A DNA stretch of 64,000 nucleotides from Coriobacteriaceae bacterium AM113-163 (GTDB taxonomy: Bacteria; Actinomycetota; Coriobacteriia; Coriobacteriales; Coriobacteriaceae): contig JAQDWB010000001.1 of the NCBI GenBank assembly GCA_027673765.1, positions 1 to 64,000 of the forward strand, given 5' to 3'. This document shows positions 25,038-33,364 of this stretch, piece by piece. The notes under the pieces are model-generated. The model was given only the letters and a program-made list of their open reading frames with translations, did no database searches and was not told where the DNA came from. Position 1 is the first letter of the stretch; each line of letters opens with the position of its first letter. Position numbers and translations under genes: made by a program.

Positions 25038-25448
25038 ATGGACGGATTGAATACGGTGTTGGAGTATCTGACGTCGGTGCCGGCATGGTATTTGGCGACG
25101 AGCGTTGACGGACAGCCTCATGTGCGTCCGTTTTCGTTTGCGCAGATCCAGGACGGCAAGCTGTGGTTTGTAACAGCGCGCACCAAAGATGTGTGGCAAG
25201 AGCTGCTGCAAAACCAGCGCTTTGAGGCCACGAGTTGGTGGCCGGGCCATGGCTGGCTCATCTTGCGCGGGCGTGCCGGCTTGGATGACCGGGCTTTAGG
25301 CGAAATGCGCGAAGCTGGGTGGAAGCATCTAGAGCGCTTGGGCGAGCACTATGAGGGGCCTAACGACCCCACGCTCGTCTTCTTTAGCGTCGAGGATCCC
25401 GAGGCTTTTATCTGCAATCACGACGAATGGGTGCCGGTCGAGCTCTAG
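25038..25448 (+). CDS. Pyridoxamine 5'-phosphate oxidase-like flavin split-barrel protein (copy 2)
   Basis: 136 residues, clearly paralogous to the previous gene: VPAWYLATSVDGQPHVRPFSFAQ aligns with IPAWYLATTD and RVRPFSFAM, and both share a KDVW motif after the barrel core and an FFSV strand near the end. AGGAGG precedes the ATG. A tandem duplication within the riboflavin locus is likely. The substrate is unknown. Confidence 0.85.
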   Translation: MDGLNTVLEYLTSVPAWYLATSVDGQPHVRPFSFAQIQDGKLWFVTARTKDVWQELLQNQRFEATSWWPGHGWLILRGRAGLDDRALGEMREAGWKHLERLGEHYEGPNDPTLVFFSVEDPEAFICNHDEWVPVEL

Positions 25449-25485
25449 CCAGCTGGCTCATCCTAACAACTTGGTTTTCGCATGG

Positions 25486-25539
25486 GCGGGCCCCGTATTG
25501 CCCGGCGCCGTTAGGAGCGCCGGTCAATACGGGGCCCGC
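25486..25539. repeat. 54-nt hairpin between the flavin locus and the arg cluster
   Basis: GCGGGCCCCGTATTG (25486-25500) and its exact complement (25525-25539) continue after one mismatch into CCGGCGC/GCGCCGG with an 8-nt loop. There is no T-tract. With 30641-30712 it brackets the arg gene cluster. Confidence 0.82.
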
Positions 25540-25584
25540 TCCATTTGTCAATTCCTTCAAGCGAATGTGTCGGGATTGTTTCAA

Positions 25585-25625
25585 TGCATGAATATGCAAG
25601 CCATTTACGTGTTAATGCATCTTTT
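25585..25625. promoter_or_regulatory. Candidate ArgR operator upstream of argC
   Basis: TGCATGAATATGCA (25585-25598) is an inverted repeat TGCAT/ATGCA around GAAT. It is followed about 16 bases later by TTAATGCATC. Both resemble the AT-rich ARG box (TGAAT...ATTCA type) and lie about 100 bp before argC in a region much richer in A/T than its surroundings. This is an inference from position and pattern only. Confidence 0.35.
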
Positions 25626-25705
25626 GGTGCTAAAGTTTCAACCCACTTCATAACGACCGCTGCGAAATGCGCATCGGTGCATAAATCGCAGACAAGGAGT
25701 CTGAT

Positions 25706-26776
25706 ATGTCTTTGAAGGTTGGAATCGTCGGCGCGGCTGGATATGCCGGAGCCGAGCTCATTCGCCTCGTGCTCGGCCATCCCGAGTTTGAACTTGTTGC
25801 CATTACGTCCAACGCCGATGCCGGCCAGCCGCTGTCCGCGGTGTATCCGAGCTTTGCTGGCGTGAGCGATCTGGTTTTCACCACGCATGACGCCCCCGAG
25901 CTCAAGAGCTGCGATGCGGTTTTTCTTGCTGTGCCGCACACGGCTGCCATGGCACAGGTGCCCGCGCTGCTTGCATCGGGCGTCTCCTGCTTTGATCTTT
26001 CGGCCGACTACCGTCTGAACGACGCGTCCGTCTTTGAGGCCTGGTATGCCGCCGAGCACACGGGCCCCGAGCTACTCAAGAGCCGCGCCTTTGGTCTGCC
26101 CGAGCTGTTCTGCCAGGATTTGGAGACCGCCGCATCTGACCATGCCGACGGCAAACCCGTGCTGGTCGCCTGCGCCGGTTGCTATCCCACCGCAACGAGC
26201 CTTGCCGCCGCGCCTGCCGTGCGCGCTGGCTGGGTTGCCCAGAGCGGCCCCGTGATCGTTGACGGTATCAGCGGTGTAACGGGTGCCGGTAAGTCCTGCA
26301 ACGCCCGTACGCATTTTTGCAGCGCGGACGAAAACCTGGAGGCCTATGGCGTGGGCAAGCATCGTCACACGCCCGAAATCGAGCAGATCTTGGGCCTAAC
26401 CGATCGTGTCGTCTTTACCCCGCACCTGGCACCGCTCAAGCGCGGTCTGCTCTCTACGGTGACGATGCCGCTTACGCCGCAGGCTATCGATACCTTGACC
26501 CTTGAAGACGTTGTCGACCATTACAAGCAGTTCTACGCCGGTCGCACCTTCGTGCGCGTACTCGATGCCGGCCAGCAGCCCAAGACGGCTTCGGTCGTCG
26601 GCACCAACGCCGCCCAGATCGGCCTCGCGCTCAACAAGCGCGCGGGCGTTCTGGTGGCTACGGGCGCCATCGACAATCTGTGCAAGGGTGCAGCAGGCCA
26701 GGCGGTCCAGTGCGCCAACATCGTCTTTGGTTTTGACGAGCGACGAGGCTTGCCCACAGTGGCGTGCCCGGTGTAG
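25706..26776 (+). CDS. argC: N-acetyl-gamma-glutamyl-phosphate reductase
   Basis: 356 residues. The NADP-binding GIVGAAGYAGAELIRLVLGHP starts the protein, and the catalytic cysteine sits in ACAGCYPTA (the VACAGCYPT motif). The substrate-binding GVTGAGKSCNA and HRHTPEI regions are intact. It makes N-acetylglutamate semialdehyde, third step of ornithine synthesis. The ATG has AAGGAG at good spacing. It leads the argCJBD cluster. Confidence 0.96.
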   Translation: MSLKVGIVGAAGYAGAELIRLVLGHPEFELVAITSNADAGQPLSAVYPSFAGVSDLVFTTHDAPELKSCDAVFLAVPHTAAMAQVPALLASGVSCFDLSADYRLNDASVFEAWYAAEHTGPELLKSRAFGLPELFCQDLETAASDHADGKPVLVACAGCYPTATSLAAAPAVRAGWVAQSGPVIVDGISGVTGAGKSCNARTHFCSADENLEAYGVGKHRHTPEIEQILGLTDRVVFTPHLAPLKRGLLSTVTMPLTPQAIDTLTLEDVVDHYKQFYAGRTFVRVLDAGQQPKTASVVGTNAAQIGLALNKRAGVLVATGAIDNLCKGAAGQAVQCANIVFGFDERRGLPTVACPV

Positions 26777-26805
26777 CACATTCGATTGTTGACGATTTGG
26801 TAGTC

Positions 26806-26885
26806 GGGCATCGAGTGGGGCGCCACTCTTAAGCTGGTCTCACGATTGTGGCCGGCATGGCGCACCAACCGATGCCCATTTTTTG
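26806..26885 (+). promoter_or_regulatory. Branched stem-loop with T-run between argC and argJ
   Basis: GGGCATCG (26806-26813) pairs with CGATGCCC (26870-26877), followed by ATTTTTTG. Inside is a second hairpin, GAGTG pairing with CACTC at 26813-26828, and further weaker pairing. The fold resembles an intrinsic terminator with a large branched head, and could act as partial terminator or attenuator between argC and argJ. Confidence 0.45.
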
Positions 26886-26910
26886 TTTGACATAAGGAGT
26901 CGTAAAGACG

Positions 26911-28179
26911 ATGAATGCTGAGCAGTTCGATATCAAGATTCGTGCCGTAGAGGGCGGCGTAACGGCGGCGGCCGGCTTTAAGGCGGCGGGCATCCATGCC
27001 GGATTCCGCAAGAATCCCGAGCGCCTGGATTACGCACTCGTCGTGCCCGATAAGCCCTGTCCCGGGGCCGGCGTGTTTACGACCAACCGCTTTTGTGCGG
27101 CGCCCGTGCAGGTAAGCCGTGCCAACCTGGGCGGCGCCGACAAGGGCTACGGCGTCATTGCCGGCGTTTCGGTCAACTCTGGCAATGCCAACGCCGCCAC
27201 GGGTGAGACCGGTCTTGCCTGCGCGCGCGAGACCTGCAACATTGCCTCGCAGGTCATCGGCTGCGAGCCCCAGCAGATTCTGGTTGCCTCCACGGGCGTA
27301 ATTGGTCAGATTTTGCCGATCGACACGTTTGAGACTGCCGTTCCTGCCGCCTACGAGGCGCTCTCCGCCCACGGTGGCACCGATGCCGCCCGCGCTATCA
27401 TGACGACCGACACGCACTCCAAGGAGTATGCCGTGTGTTACCGCAGCGAGGCCGCGGGGCACGCAGGCAATGCCTATACGGTGGGCGGTATGTGCAAGGG
27501 CTCGGGCATGATCATGCCCAACATGGCAACCATGATCGCGGTCATCACTACCGATGCCCCCGTCGAGCCGGCGGCGCTCCACGCCCTGTTGCTCTCCACC
27601 GTCAAGCAGACCTTCAACAAGGTAACGGTCGATTCCGACACCTCGACTAACGACACCTGCATCATGCTTGCCTCCGGCGCCGCTGCCGCAGATGCCGAGC
27701 CTATTGTCGAGGGCTCTGACGCCTTCGACGAGCTGGCCTTTGCCGTGCATGAGGTGTGCGAGAGCCTGGCGCGCAACATCGCCGCAGATGGCGAGGGCGC
27801 ATCCAAACTCGTGACGGTTAACGTCACCGGCGCCGTGAACGACGAGGAGGCCGATATCGCCGCTCGTGCTGTCGCCAACTCGCCGCTCGTCAAGACCTGC
27901 ATCGCCGGCCACGACTGCAACTGGGGCCGCGTTGCCATGACGCTCGGCAAGTGCGGCGTGCAGTTTAACCAAGAAGATGTGTCCATCGACATGATGGGTA
28001 TGCCCGTCTGCCGTGATGGCCTGACCGTTCCCTTTGACGAGGACGAGGCGCTGCGTCGCTTTGAGGCGCCCGAGATTGTGATCTCGGCAGACCTGGGCGC
28101 AGGGGACGCGGCGACCACCGTGTGGACTTGCGACCTCACGCACGAGTACATCTCCATTAACGGCGATTACCGTTCCTAG
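26911..28179 (+). CDS. argJ: Glutamate N-acetyltransferase / amino-acid acetyltransferase (bifunctional ArgJ)
   Basis: 422 residues. ArgJ transfers acetyl from acetylornithine to glutamate, releasing ornithine, and so runs the cyclic pathway. It is made as a precursor that cuts itself before the nucleophile threonine in MCKGSGMIMPNMATMIAVIT; that site is intact. The oxyanion-hole STGVIG and the C-terminal CDLTHEYISINGDYRS, typical of the family, are present. An AAGGAG ribosome-binding site lies rather far (about 12 nt) upstream. Confidence 0.95.
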   Translation: MNAEQFDIKIRAVEGGVTAAAGFKAAGIHAGFRKNPERLDYALVVPDKPCPGAGVFTTNRFCAAPVQVSRANLGGADKGYGVIAGVSVNSGNANAATGETGLACARETCNIASQVIGCEPQQILVASTGVIGQILPIDTFETAVPAAYEALSAHGGTDAARAIMTTDTHSKEYAVCYRSEAAGHAGNAYTVGGMCKGSGMIMPNMATMIAVITTDAPVEPAALHALLLSTVKQTFNKVTVDSDTSTNDTCIMLASGAAAADAEPIVEGSDAFDELAFAVHEVCESLARNIAADGEGASKLVTVNVTGAVNDEEADIAARAVANSPLVKTCIAGHDCNWGRVAMTLGKCGVQFNQEDVSIDMMGMPVCRDGLTVPFDEDEALRRFEAPEIVISADLGAGDAATTVWTCDLTHEYISINGDYRS

Positions 28180-28260
28180 ACTCCCGATGTGCCGCGCGTC
28201 CCGCTGCAATCGCGGGCAACGAGGTGCGGCGCGATAGCTACACGAAAGACGAGGCAGACT

Positions 28261-29241
28261 ATGAAGTTCGCACGCGATTGTCGCTCGAGCGAATCCAACG
28301 AAGTTACCGCGCAGCTGCTGTTCGAGGCGCTGCCGTGGATTAAGAACCTGACCGGTAAGACGGTCGTTATCAAGTACGGCGGTGCCGCCATGGTCGACGA
28401 GCAGCTGCGCCGTGACGTGATGAGCGACATCGTCCTGCTCAAGATTATCGGCATGCGCCCTGTTATCGTGCACGGTGGCGGCAAGGCCATCAACGAGGCG
28501 CTCGGCCACTACGACATCCCCGTCGAGTTTAAGAACGGCCAGCGCGTGACCACGCCTGCCACCATGGATATCGTGCGCGAGGTACTGGGCGGCAAGGTCA
28601 ATCAGGAGCTGGTCGCGGCGCTCAACCACCACGGCAACCTGGCCGTGGGCGTGTCCGGCAGCGACGCCGGTACCCTTATCGCCGAGCCACTCGACCCAGA
28701 GCTCGGCCGCGTAGGCAAGGTCACGCACGTCAACACCGACTATATCGAGCGTTTGCTCGACAGCGAGTACATTCCCGTTATCGCCACGGTCGCAGCGGGG
28801 GAGGACGGTGGCTTCTTCAACATCAACGCCGATACCGCCGCCGGCGCCGTTGCGGCGGCGCTTCATGCGCACAAGGCGATCTTCTTGACCGACGTCGACG
28901 GCCTGTACAAGGACTTTAGCGATAAGGATTCGCTCATCTCCAACCTGACACTCGACGAGGTCAATGAGATGCTCTACGGCGGCGAGGTCGACAAGGGCAT
29001 GATTCCCAAGCTGCGCGCCGCCGTCGATGCGCTTACCGCCGGTGTGTTCCGAGCCCACATCATCAACGGCACGACGCCGCATTCGCTGCTGCTGGAGCTG
29101 CTGACCGATGCTGGCGTCGGTACCGTGATCCACTCCACCGAGACGGCCTACGAATTCGATACGCATCCGCACCCGCTTTCGACGTTTGCGGCGCGCCTGA
29201 CCGAGAACCTCGACGAGGTCGAGAAGCTCCAGACGGTCTAG
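28261..29241 (+). CDS. argB: Acetylglutamate kinase
   Basis: 326 residues. The kinase glycine loops VIKYGGAAM and VHGGGKAIN are intact, as is the FLTDVDGLYKDFSD nucleotide region. It phosphorylates N-acetylglutamate in the second step of ornithine synthesis. Start ATG 28261 (MKFARDC) was chosen over the earlier ATG at 28189, which lacks a ribosome-binding site. The N-terminal extension of about 20 residues before EALPWIKNLTGK resembles the arginine-sensitive type, so feedback inhibition is possible. Confidence 0.95.
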   Translation: MKFARDCRSSESNEVTAQLLFEALPWIKNLTGKTVVIKYGGAAMVDEQLRRDVMSDIVLLKIIGMRPVIVHGGGKAINEALGHYDIPVEFKNGQRVTTPATMDIVREVLGGKVNQELVAALNHHGNLAVGVSGSDAGTLIAEPLDPELGRVGKVTHVNTDYIERLLDSEYIPVIATVAAGEDGGFFNINADTAAGAVAAALHAHKAIFLTDVDGLYKDFSDKDSLISNLTLDEVNEMLYGGEVDKGMIPKLRAAVDALTAGVFRAHIINGTTPHSLLLELLTDAGVGTVIHSTETAYEFDTHPHPLSTFAARLTENLDEVEKLQTV

Positions 29242-29310
29242 CTGACCCGCGGTCATCGCGTCCCTGCACCCATAGCCCTGCGCCGTACGGCGCCCAACGA
29301 AAGGCATCCC

Positions 29311-30594
29311 ATGTCACTTGCAACTCAACAATCGCTCGAATCCCATTACGTTATGCATACCTTTGGTCGCTTTCCGGTAGAGTTTGTCGAAGGCCACGGC
29401 ATGAAGCTCACCGGCGATGACGGCCGTGAGTATCTTGACTTTCTTGCCGGTATCGGTGTGTGCAGCCTTGGCCACGGCAACCCTGCAGTGCTCTCGGCGC
29501 TCGAGGCGCAGACCAAAAAGCTCATGCATGTCTCCAATTACTTCTACATCGAGCAGCGCGGACAGGTCGCGGCGCTGCTGTCCAAGCTTGCCAACGACGA
29601 CGTAGATGGTGCGTGCGTGCTGGCCGATGCCATTGCCGCCGGCGATGAGACCACGGCCGCTGCGCTCGGTGCCCCGGCTGCGGACGAGCAGGTGTGGGAG
29701 ACGTTCTTTGCCAATTCTGGTGCCGAAGCTAACGAGGGCTCGATGAAGCTCGCACGTCTGTACGCCAAGCGTGCTGGTAACGGCGGCAACACCATCGTAT
29801 GCATGCGCGGCGGCTTCCACGGCCGTACGCTCGAGACCATTGCCGCCACCATGCAGGATTGGCTACAGGACAGCTTCCGTCCGCTGCCGGGTGGCTTTGT
29901 GGCCTGCTCGCCCAACGATGTCGACGAACTGCGTTCGATCTTTAAGCAGCTGGGAAGCGAGGTCTGCGCTGTCATGCTCGAGCCGATTCAGGGCGAGAGC
30001 GGTGTGCACCCCATGACCGAGGAGTTTATGGCGGCGGCGCGTGACTTGGCACACGAGGCAGGCGCCGTTCTTATCGCCGACGAAGTCCAGTGTGGCATCT
30101 TCCGCTCCGGCAAGCCGTTTGCATTCCAGACCTATGGCGTGGAACCCGACATTATGAGCCTTGCCAAGGGCATTGCCGATGGCGTGCCCATGGGTGCCGT
30201 GGTGGCAAAGAAGGAGATCGCCGACGTGTTTAAGCCGGGCGACCACGGCTCGACCTTTGGCGGTAGCTGCTTGGCTGTCGCGGCGTGCGCCGCGACGCTC
30301 TCCGCGCTCGTGCGCGGCGATTATGCCGAGCATGCTGCCAAGGTGGGTGCTTATATGGAGGCAAAGCTCACCAAGCTGCCGCACGTGGTCGAGGTACGCG
30401 GTCGCGGCTTAATGCTCGGCTGCGATTTAGATGACGCTGCGGGCGATGCGCATGATATTGTTGCCCGCGCGTTGGCCGCCGGCGCCGTGATTAACGCTAC
30501 TGGTGCCCACACGCTGCGTTTCCTGCCGCCGCTTGTCTGCGAGAAAGCCGACGTGGACAGTCTGATCGAGATCCTGTCGGACGTTTTGGCCTAA
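29311..30594 (+). CDS. argD: Acetylornithine aminotransferase
   Basis: 427 residues, class III PLP aminotransferase. Lys286 in SLAKGIADGVPMGA is the Schiff-base lysine, and FANSGAEANE and the DEVQCGIFRSG region are conserved. A roughly 30-residue alanine-rich acidic insertion at about 94-126, just before WETFFANSGAEANE, is longer than in typical ArgD. It makes N-acetylornithine. It ends the argCJBD cluster; argF, argG and argH are not in the window. Confidence 0.94.
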   Translation: MSLATQQSLESHYVMHTFGRFPVEFVEGHGMKLTGDDGREYLDFLAGIGVCSLGHGNPAVLSALEAQTKKLMHVSNYFYIEQRGQVAALLSKLANDDVDGACVLADAIAAGDETTAAALGAPAADEQVWETFFANSGAEANEGSMKLARLYAKRAGNGGNTIVCMRGGFHGRTLETIAATMQDWLQDSFRPLPGGFVACSPNDVDELRSIFKQLGSEVCAVMLEPIQGESGVHPMTEEFMAAARDLAHEAGAVLIADEVQCGIFRSGKPFAFQTYGVEPDIMSLAKGIADGVPMGAVVAKKEIADVFKPGDHGSTFGGSCLAVAACAATLSALVRGDYAEHAAKVGAYMEAKLTKLPHVVEVRGRGLMLGCDLDDAAGDAHDIVARALAAGAVINATGAHTLRFLPPLVCEKADVDSLIEILSDVLA

Positions 30595-30640
30595 CACAGC
30601 GAAATAACTTAACTTTGACCGGGTTCCGGACTGCGGACGT

Positions 30641-30712
30641 GGTAGCGCGCAGAGATGTGGTGTAAGAGGCGGGGCATGCCCCGCCTCTTACACCACATCT
30701 CTGCGCGCTACC
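30641..30712. repeat. 72-bp perfect palindrome
   Basis: Both halves are exactly complementary over 36 bp with no spacer, centred on GGGGCATGCCCC (30671-30682). The left arm begins GGTAGCGCGCAGAGATGTGG. It lies 46 bp after the argD stop. No T-tract follows on either side. Confidence 0.92.
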
Positions 30713-30853
30713 GATTTTGATCCAATTGTTAGTCCTTATAATGGACATATGTTGCGTAACTTAAGCAAATACTATCTTTTGATATGTTGTAAGCAAGGTA
30801 GCAGTACTCATTTTTGCCATTTTTTGGCCACGGCCTTTGTGACAGACGTGCTG

Positions 30854-30940
30854 GCGGGTTCGAATCCCATGCGCTGGGCCTGAAAAAGGAAAGGCCTCCA
30901 TCGCTGGAGGCCTAACAATTCAGTGGTGGGCGATGAGGGA
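30854..30940. repeat. tRNA-derived direct repeat, copy A
   Basis: An 87-nt unit, gapless and roughly 80% identical to 31039-31125. It consists of a plus-strand T-arm-like piece (GGGTTCGAATCCC), a hairpin AGGCCTCCATCGCTGGAGGC and the last 18 bases plus CCA of tRNA-Val on the minus strand. It carries a truncated tRNA-Val 3' end. Confidence 0.75.
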
Positions 30941-31038
30941 TGTCGCGTGCGGCTGACGCCGTCCGCTCTCGCTTCGGGCCTACGGCCCTCGCGTGCTGCG
31001 CTGGAAAACGCTTCGCGTTTCCTCAGCTCCGCACCCTT

Positions 31039-31125
31039 TCGGGTTCGAATCCCTCTGCGATGGGCCCAAAAATGAAAGGCCCCCATAGCTGGGAGCCTAT
31101 CAAATCAGTGGTGGGCGATGAGGGA
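31039..31125. repeat. tRNA-derived direct repeat, copy B
   Basis: This is the partner of 30854-30940, 185 bp away. Its right end is the real 3' end of tRNA-Val; its hairpin (AGGCTCCCAGCTATGGGGGC on the minus strand, then TTTCATTTTT) is the tRNA-Val terminator. Confidence 0.75.
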
Positions 31126-31184
31126 TTCGAACCCCCAGCCTTGTGCGTGTAAAGCACCTGCGCTAACCGTTGCGCCAATCGCCC
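31109..31184 (-). tRNA. tRNA-Val (UAC)
   Basis: 76 nt, complete cloverleaf with encoded CCA. The acceptor GGGCGAT pairs with ATCGCCC. The anticodon loop TTTACAC sits between GTGC and GCAC, giving anticodon UAC. The T-loop GGTTCGAATCC is standard. It is followed on its strand by a terminator hairpin. Confidence 0.95.
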
Positions 31185-31371
31185 GTGCGGAGAGAGTATA
31201 GCAAAACAATTGCCTCATTCATCTCATATCCATTAAAGGTAACTGGCGCGTGTCACAGCGGAGCTGATTCAGTTGAGATTGCCTGAACATTCCGCCCCTC
31301 TTTACGCCCTCGGGTATACTCAAAAGCTACTGATTCGATTTGATGCCCAGCAACAGCAGAGGGGATAGTAT

Positions 31372-33252
31372 ATGTGCGGTTTTGTCGGTTTTGTCGGTGG
31401 GACGGATAACCAATCCGAGGTGCTCACCAAGATGATGGACCGCATCGTCCATCGCGGTCCCGACATGGGCGGTCAGTTTATCGACGGCCGCGTTGCCCTC
31501 GGCTTCCGTCGCCTGTCGATCCTCGACCTGACCGAGGCCGGCGCTCAGCCCATGGCCAACGAGGACGGTAGCGTCGTCATTGTCTTCAACGGCGAGATCT
31601 ACAACTTCCAAGAACTCCGTTCCGAGCTCGAGGCCAAGGGCTACAAGTTCCACTGTGGCGCCGACACCGAGAGCCTCCTACACGGCTACGAGGAGTGGGG
31701 CGAGGCCGTCCTCGATCGCCTGCGCGGTATGTACGCCTTCGTCATCTGGGACAAAAAGAAGAACAAGCTTTTTGGCGCCCGCGACATCTTTGGCATCAAG
31801 CCGCTCTACTACTATCCCATGGCCGATGCGGGCGACGGCGCTCCGGGCGTGCTCTTTGGTTCCGAGATCAAGAGCTTCCTAGACTACCCGCACTTCCACA
31901 AGGCGGTCAACAAAAAGGCCCTGCGTCCGTACATGACGCTGCAGTATTCGGCAACCGAGGAGACCTTCTTCGAGGGTGTCTACAAGCTGCCGCCGGCGCA
32001 TTACTTTACCGTAGACATCCCGACCGGCAAGATGAACATCGAGCGCTATTGGGATTGCGATTACTCTGCCGTCGAGAAGCCGTTCGAGGAGTACGTCGAC
32101 GAGCTGGACGAGGTCGTGCACGAGAGCGTCGAGGCCCATCGCATCGCCGACGTCAAGGTCGCGTCGTTCCTCTCCGGCGGCGTCGACTCCAGCTACATCG
32201 CCGCTTGCCTCATGCCCGACAAGACCTTCTCGGTGGGCTTCGATTACAAGAATTTCAACGAGACTAACTACGCCAAGGAACTTTCCGATAAGCTCGGCGT
32301 CGAGAATGTCCGCAAGATGATTACCGCCGACGAGTTCTTCGGTGCGCTCGAGGACATCCAGTATCACATGGACGAGCCGCAGTCCAACCTGTCTTCCGTG
32401 CCGCTGTGGTTCTTGGCCGAGATGGCCCGCAAGGACGTCACCGTCGTGCTTTCGGGCGAAGGTGCCGACGAGCTCTTTGGCGGCTACGCCTACTACGAGG
32501 ACACGGTCCCGGTTCGCAAGTACAAAAAGATGGTGCCGCTGCCCATCCGTCGCGCGCTCGGTAACCTGGCGCTGCATATGCCGTACTTCAAGGGACATAA
32601 CTTCCTGGTCAAGGGTGCCGAGATCCCTGAGAAGTCGTTCCTGGGACAGGCTCTGGTATGGCCGGAGCGCGAGGTCGACGGCGTGCTCAAGCCCGAGTAC
32701 AACACCGGCGATGGCGCCTTCGAGCTTGCCGCCCCCATCTATGCGCGCGTGAAGGGTCAGCCCGAGTTGGTCAAGAAGCAGTACCTGGATATGAACATGT
32801 GGCTCCCGGGCGACATTCTGCTCAAGGCCGACAAGATGTGCATGGCGCACTCGCTGGAGCTGCGCGTGCCCTTCCTGGACCGCAAAGTCATGGAGTTCGC
32901 CGAGCACATTCCCGACCGCTACCGCATCAACGAGAACGGCAATAAACAGGTACTCCGCCACGCTGCCAACAAGTCGCTGCCCGATGAGTGGGCCACCCGT
33001 CCCAAGGTGGGCTTCCCGGTGCCGATTGTCTACTGGCTGCGCGAGCAAAAGTGGTACGACTATGTCAAGGAGTACTTCACCGCGCCGTGGGCAAGCGAGT
33101 TCTTCGATACCGACGAGCTCATGCACTTGCTCGATTTGCACTTTGCGGGCAAGGGCGATTTCCAGCGCAAGATCTATACGCCGCTCGTGTTCCTGGTGTG
33201 GTACAAGCGCTTCTTTATCGACGAGGACCAGCCCGCTGTTCAGGCTGCCTAG
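31372..33252 (+). CDS. asnB: Asparagine synthetase (glutamine-hydrolysing)
   Basis: 626 residues. Cys2 of MCGFVGFVGG is the class II glutaminase nucleophile; the glutaminase domain spans about 1-210. The synthetase domain begins near ASFLSGGVDSSYIAA, the PP-loop that binds ATP, and contains SGEGADELFGGY. It makes asparagine from aspartate, ATP and glutamine. The ribosome-binding site AGAGGGG is good. A strong terminator follows, so it is a single-gene unit. Confidence 0.95.
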   Translation: MCGFVGFVGGTDNQSEVLTKMMDRIVHRGPDMGGQFIDGRVALGFRRLSILDLTEAGAQPMANEDGSVVIVFNGEIYNFQELRSELEAKGYKFHCGADTESLLHGYEEWGEAVLDRLRGMYAFVIWDKKKNKLFGARDIFGIKPLYYYPMADAGDGAPGVLFGSEIKSFLDYPHFHKAVNKKALRPYMTLQYSATEETFFEGVYKLPPAHYFTVDIPTGKMNIERYWDCDYSAVEKPFEEYVDELDEVVHESVEAHRIADVKVASFLSGGVDSSYIAACLMPDKTFSVGFDYKNFNETNYAKELSDKLGVENVRKMITADEFFGALEDIQYHMDEPQSNLSSVPLWFLAEMARKDVTVVLSGEGADELFGGYAYYEDTVPVRKYKKMVPLPIRRALGNLALHMPYFKGHNFLVKGAEIPEKSFLGQALVWPEREVDGVLKPEYNTGDGAFELAAPIYARVKGQPELVKKQYLDMNMWLPGDILLKADKMCMAHSLELRVPFLDRKVMEFAEHIPDRYRINENGNKQVLRHAANKSLPDEWATRPKVGFPVPIVYWLREQKWYDYVKEYFTAPWASEFFDTDELMHLLDLHFAGKGDFQRKIYTPLVFLVWYKRFFIDEDQPAVQAA

Positions 33253-33278
33253 CCTCGGCTTACGAACGCCTGCTCGTA

Positions 33279-33303
33279 ACGGCTCCTCCGGGAGCCGTTT
33301 TTG
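33279..33303 (+). terminator. Intrinsic terminator of asnB
   Basis: ACGGCTCC (33279-33286), loop TCCG, GGAGCCGT (33291-33298), then TTTT. Confidence 0.93.
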
Positions 33304-33364
33304 CGTGGGTGCGTTTCAGTTACTATAAAAAGCGTCCCTGCCAAATGGCTGAGAAAGGTGAAAG

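Larger units (their letters stand above)
30595..31108. other. Intergenic region with palindrome and tRNA remnants
   Basis: No gene. It holds the 72-bp palindrome (30641-30712), an AT-rich stretch with a TATAAT at 30738-30743, and two tRNA-derived 87-bp direct repeats listed separately. A 92-codon minus-strand reading across 30808-31086 is an artefact of tRNA and terminator sequence. Confidence 0.55.

Noticed and set aside
26533..29307. 924-codon minus-strand open frame across the arg genes
   Set aside because: Mirror of argC, argJ and argB. No ribosome-binding site; histidine- and arginine-rich composition typical of shadows.
30808..31086. 92-codon minus-strand frame near tRNA-Val
   Set aside because: It reads through tRNA remnants and terminator sequence; such frames are commonly mis-annotated.
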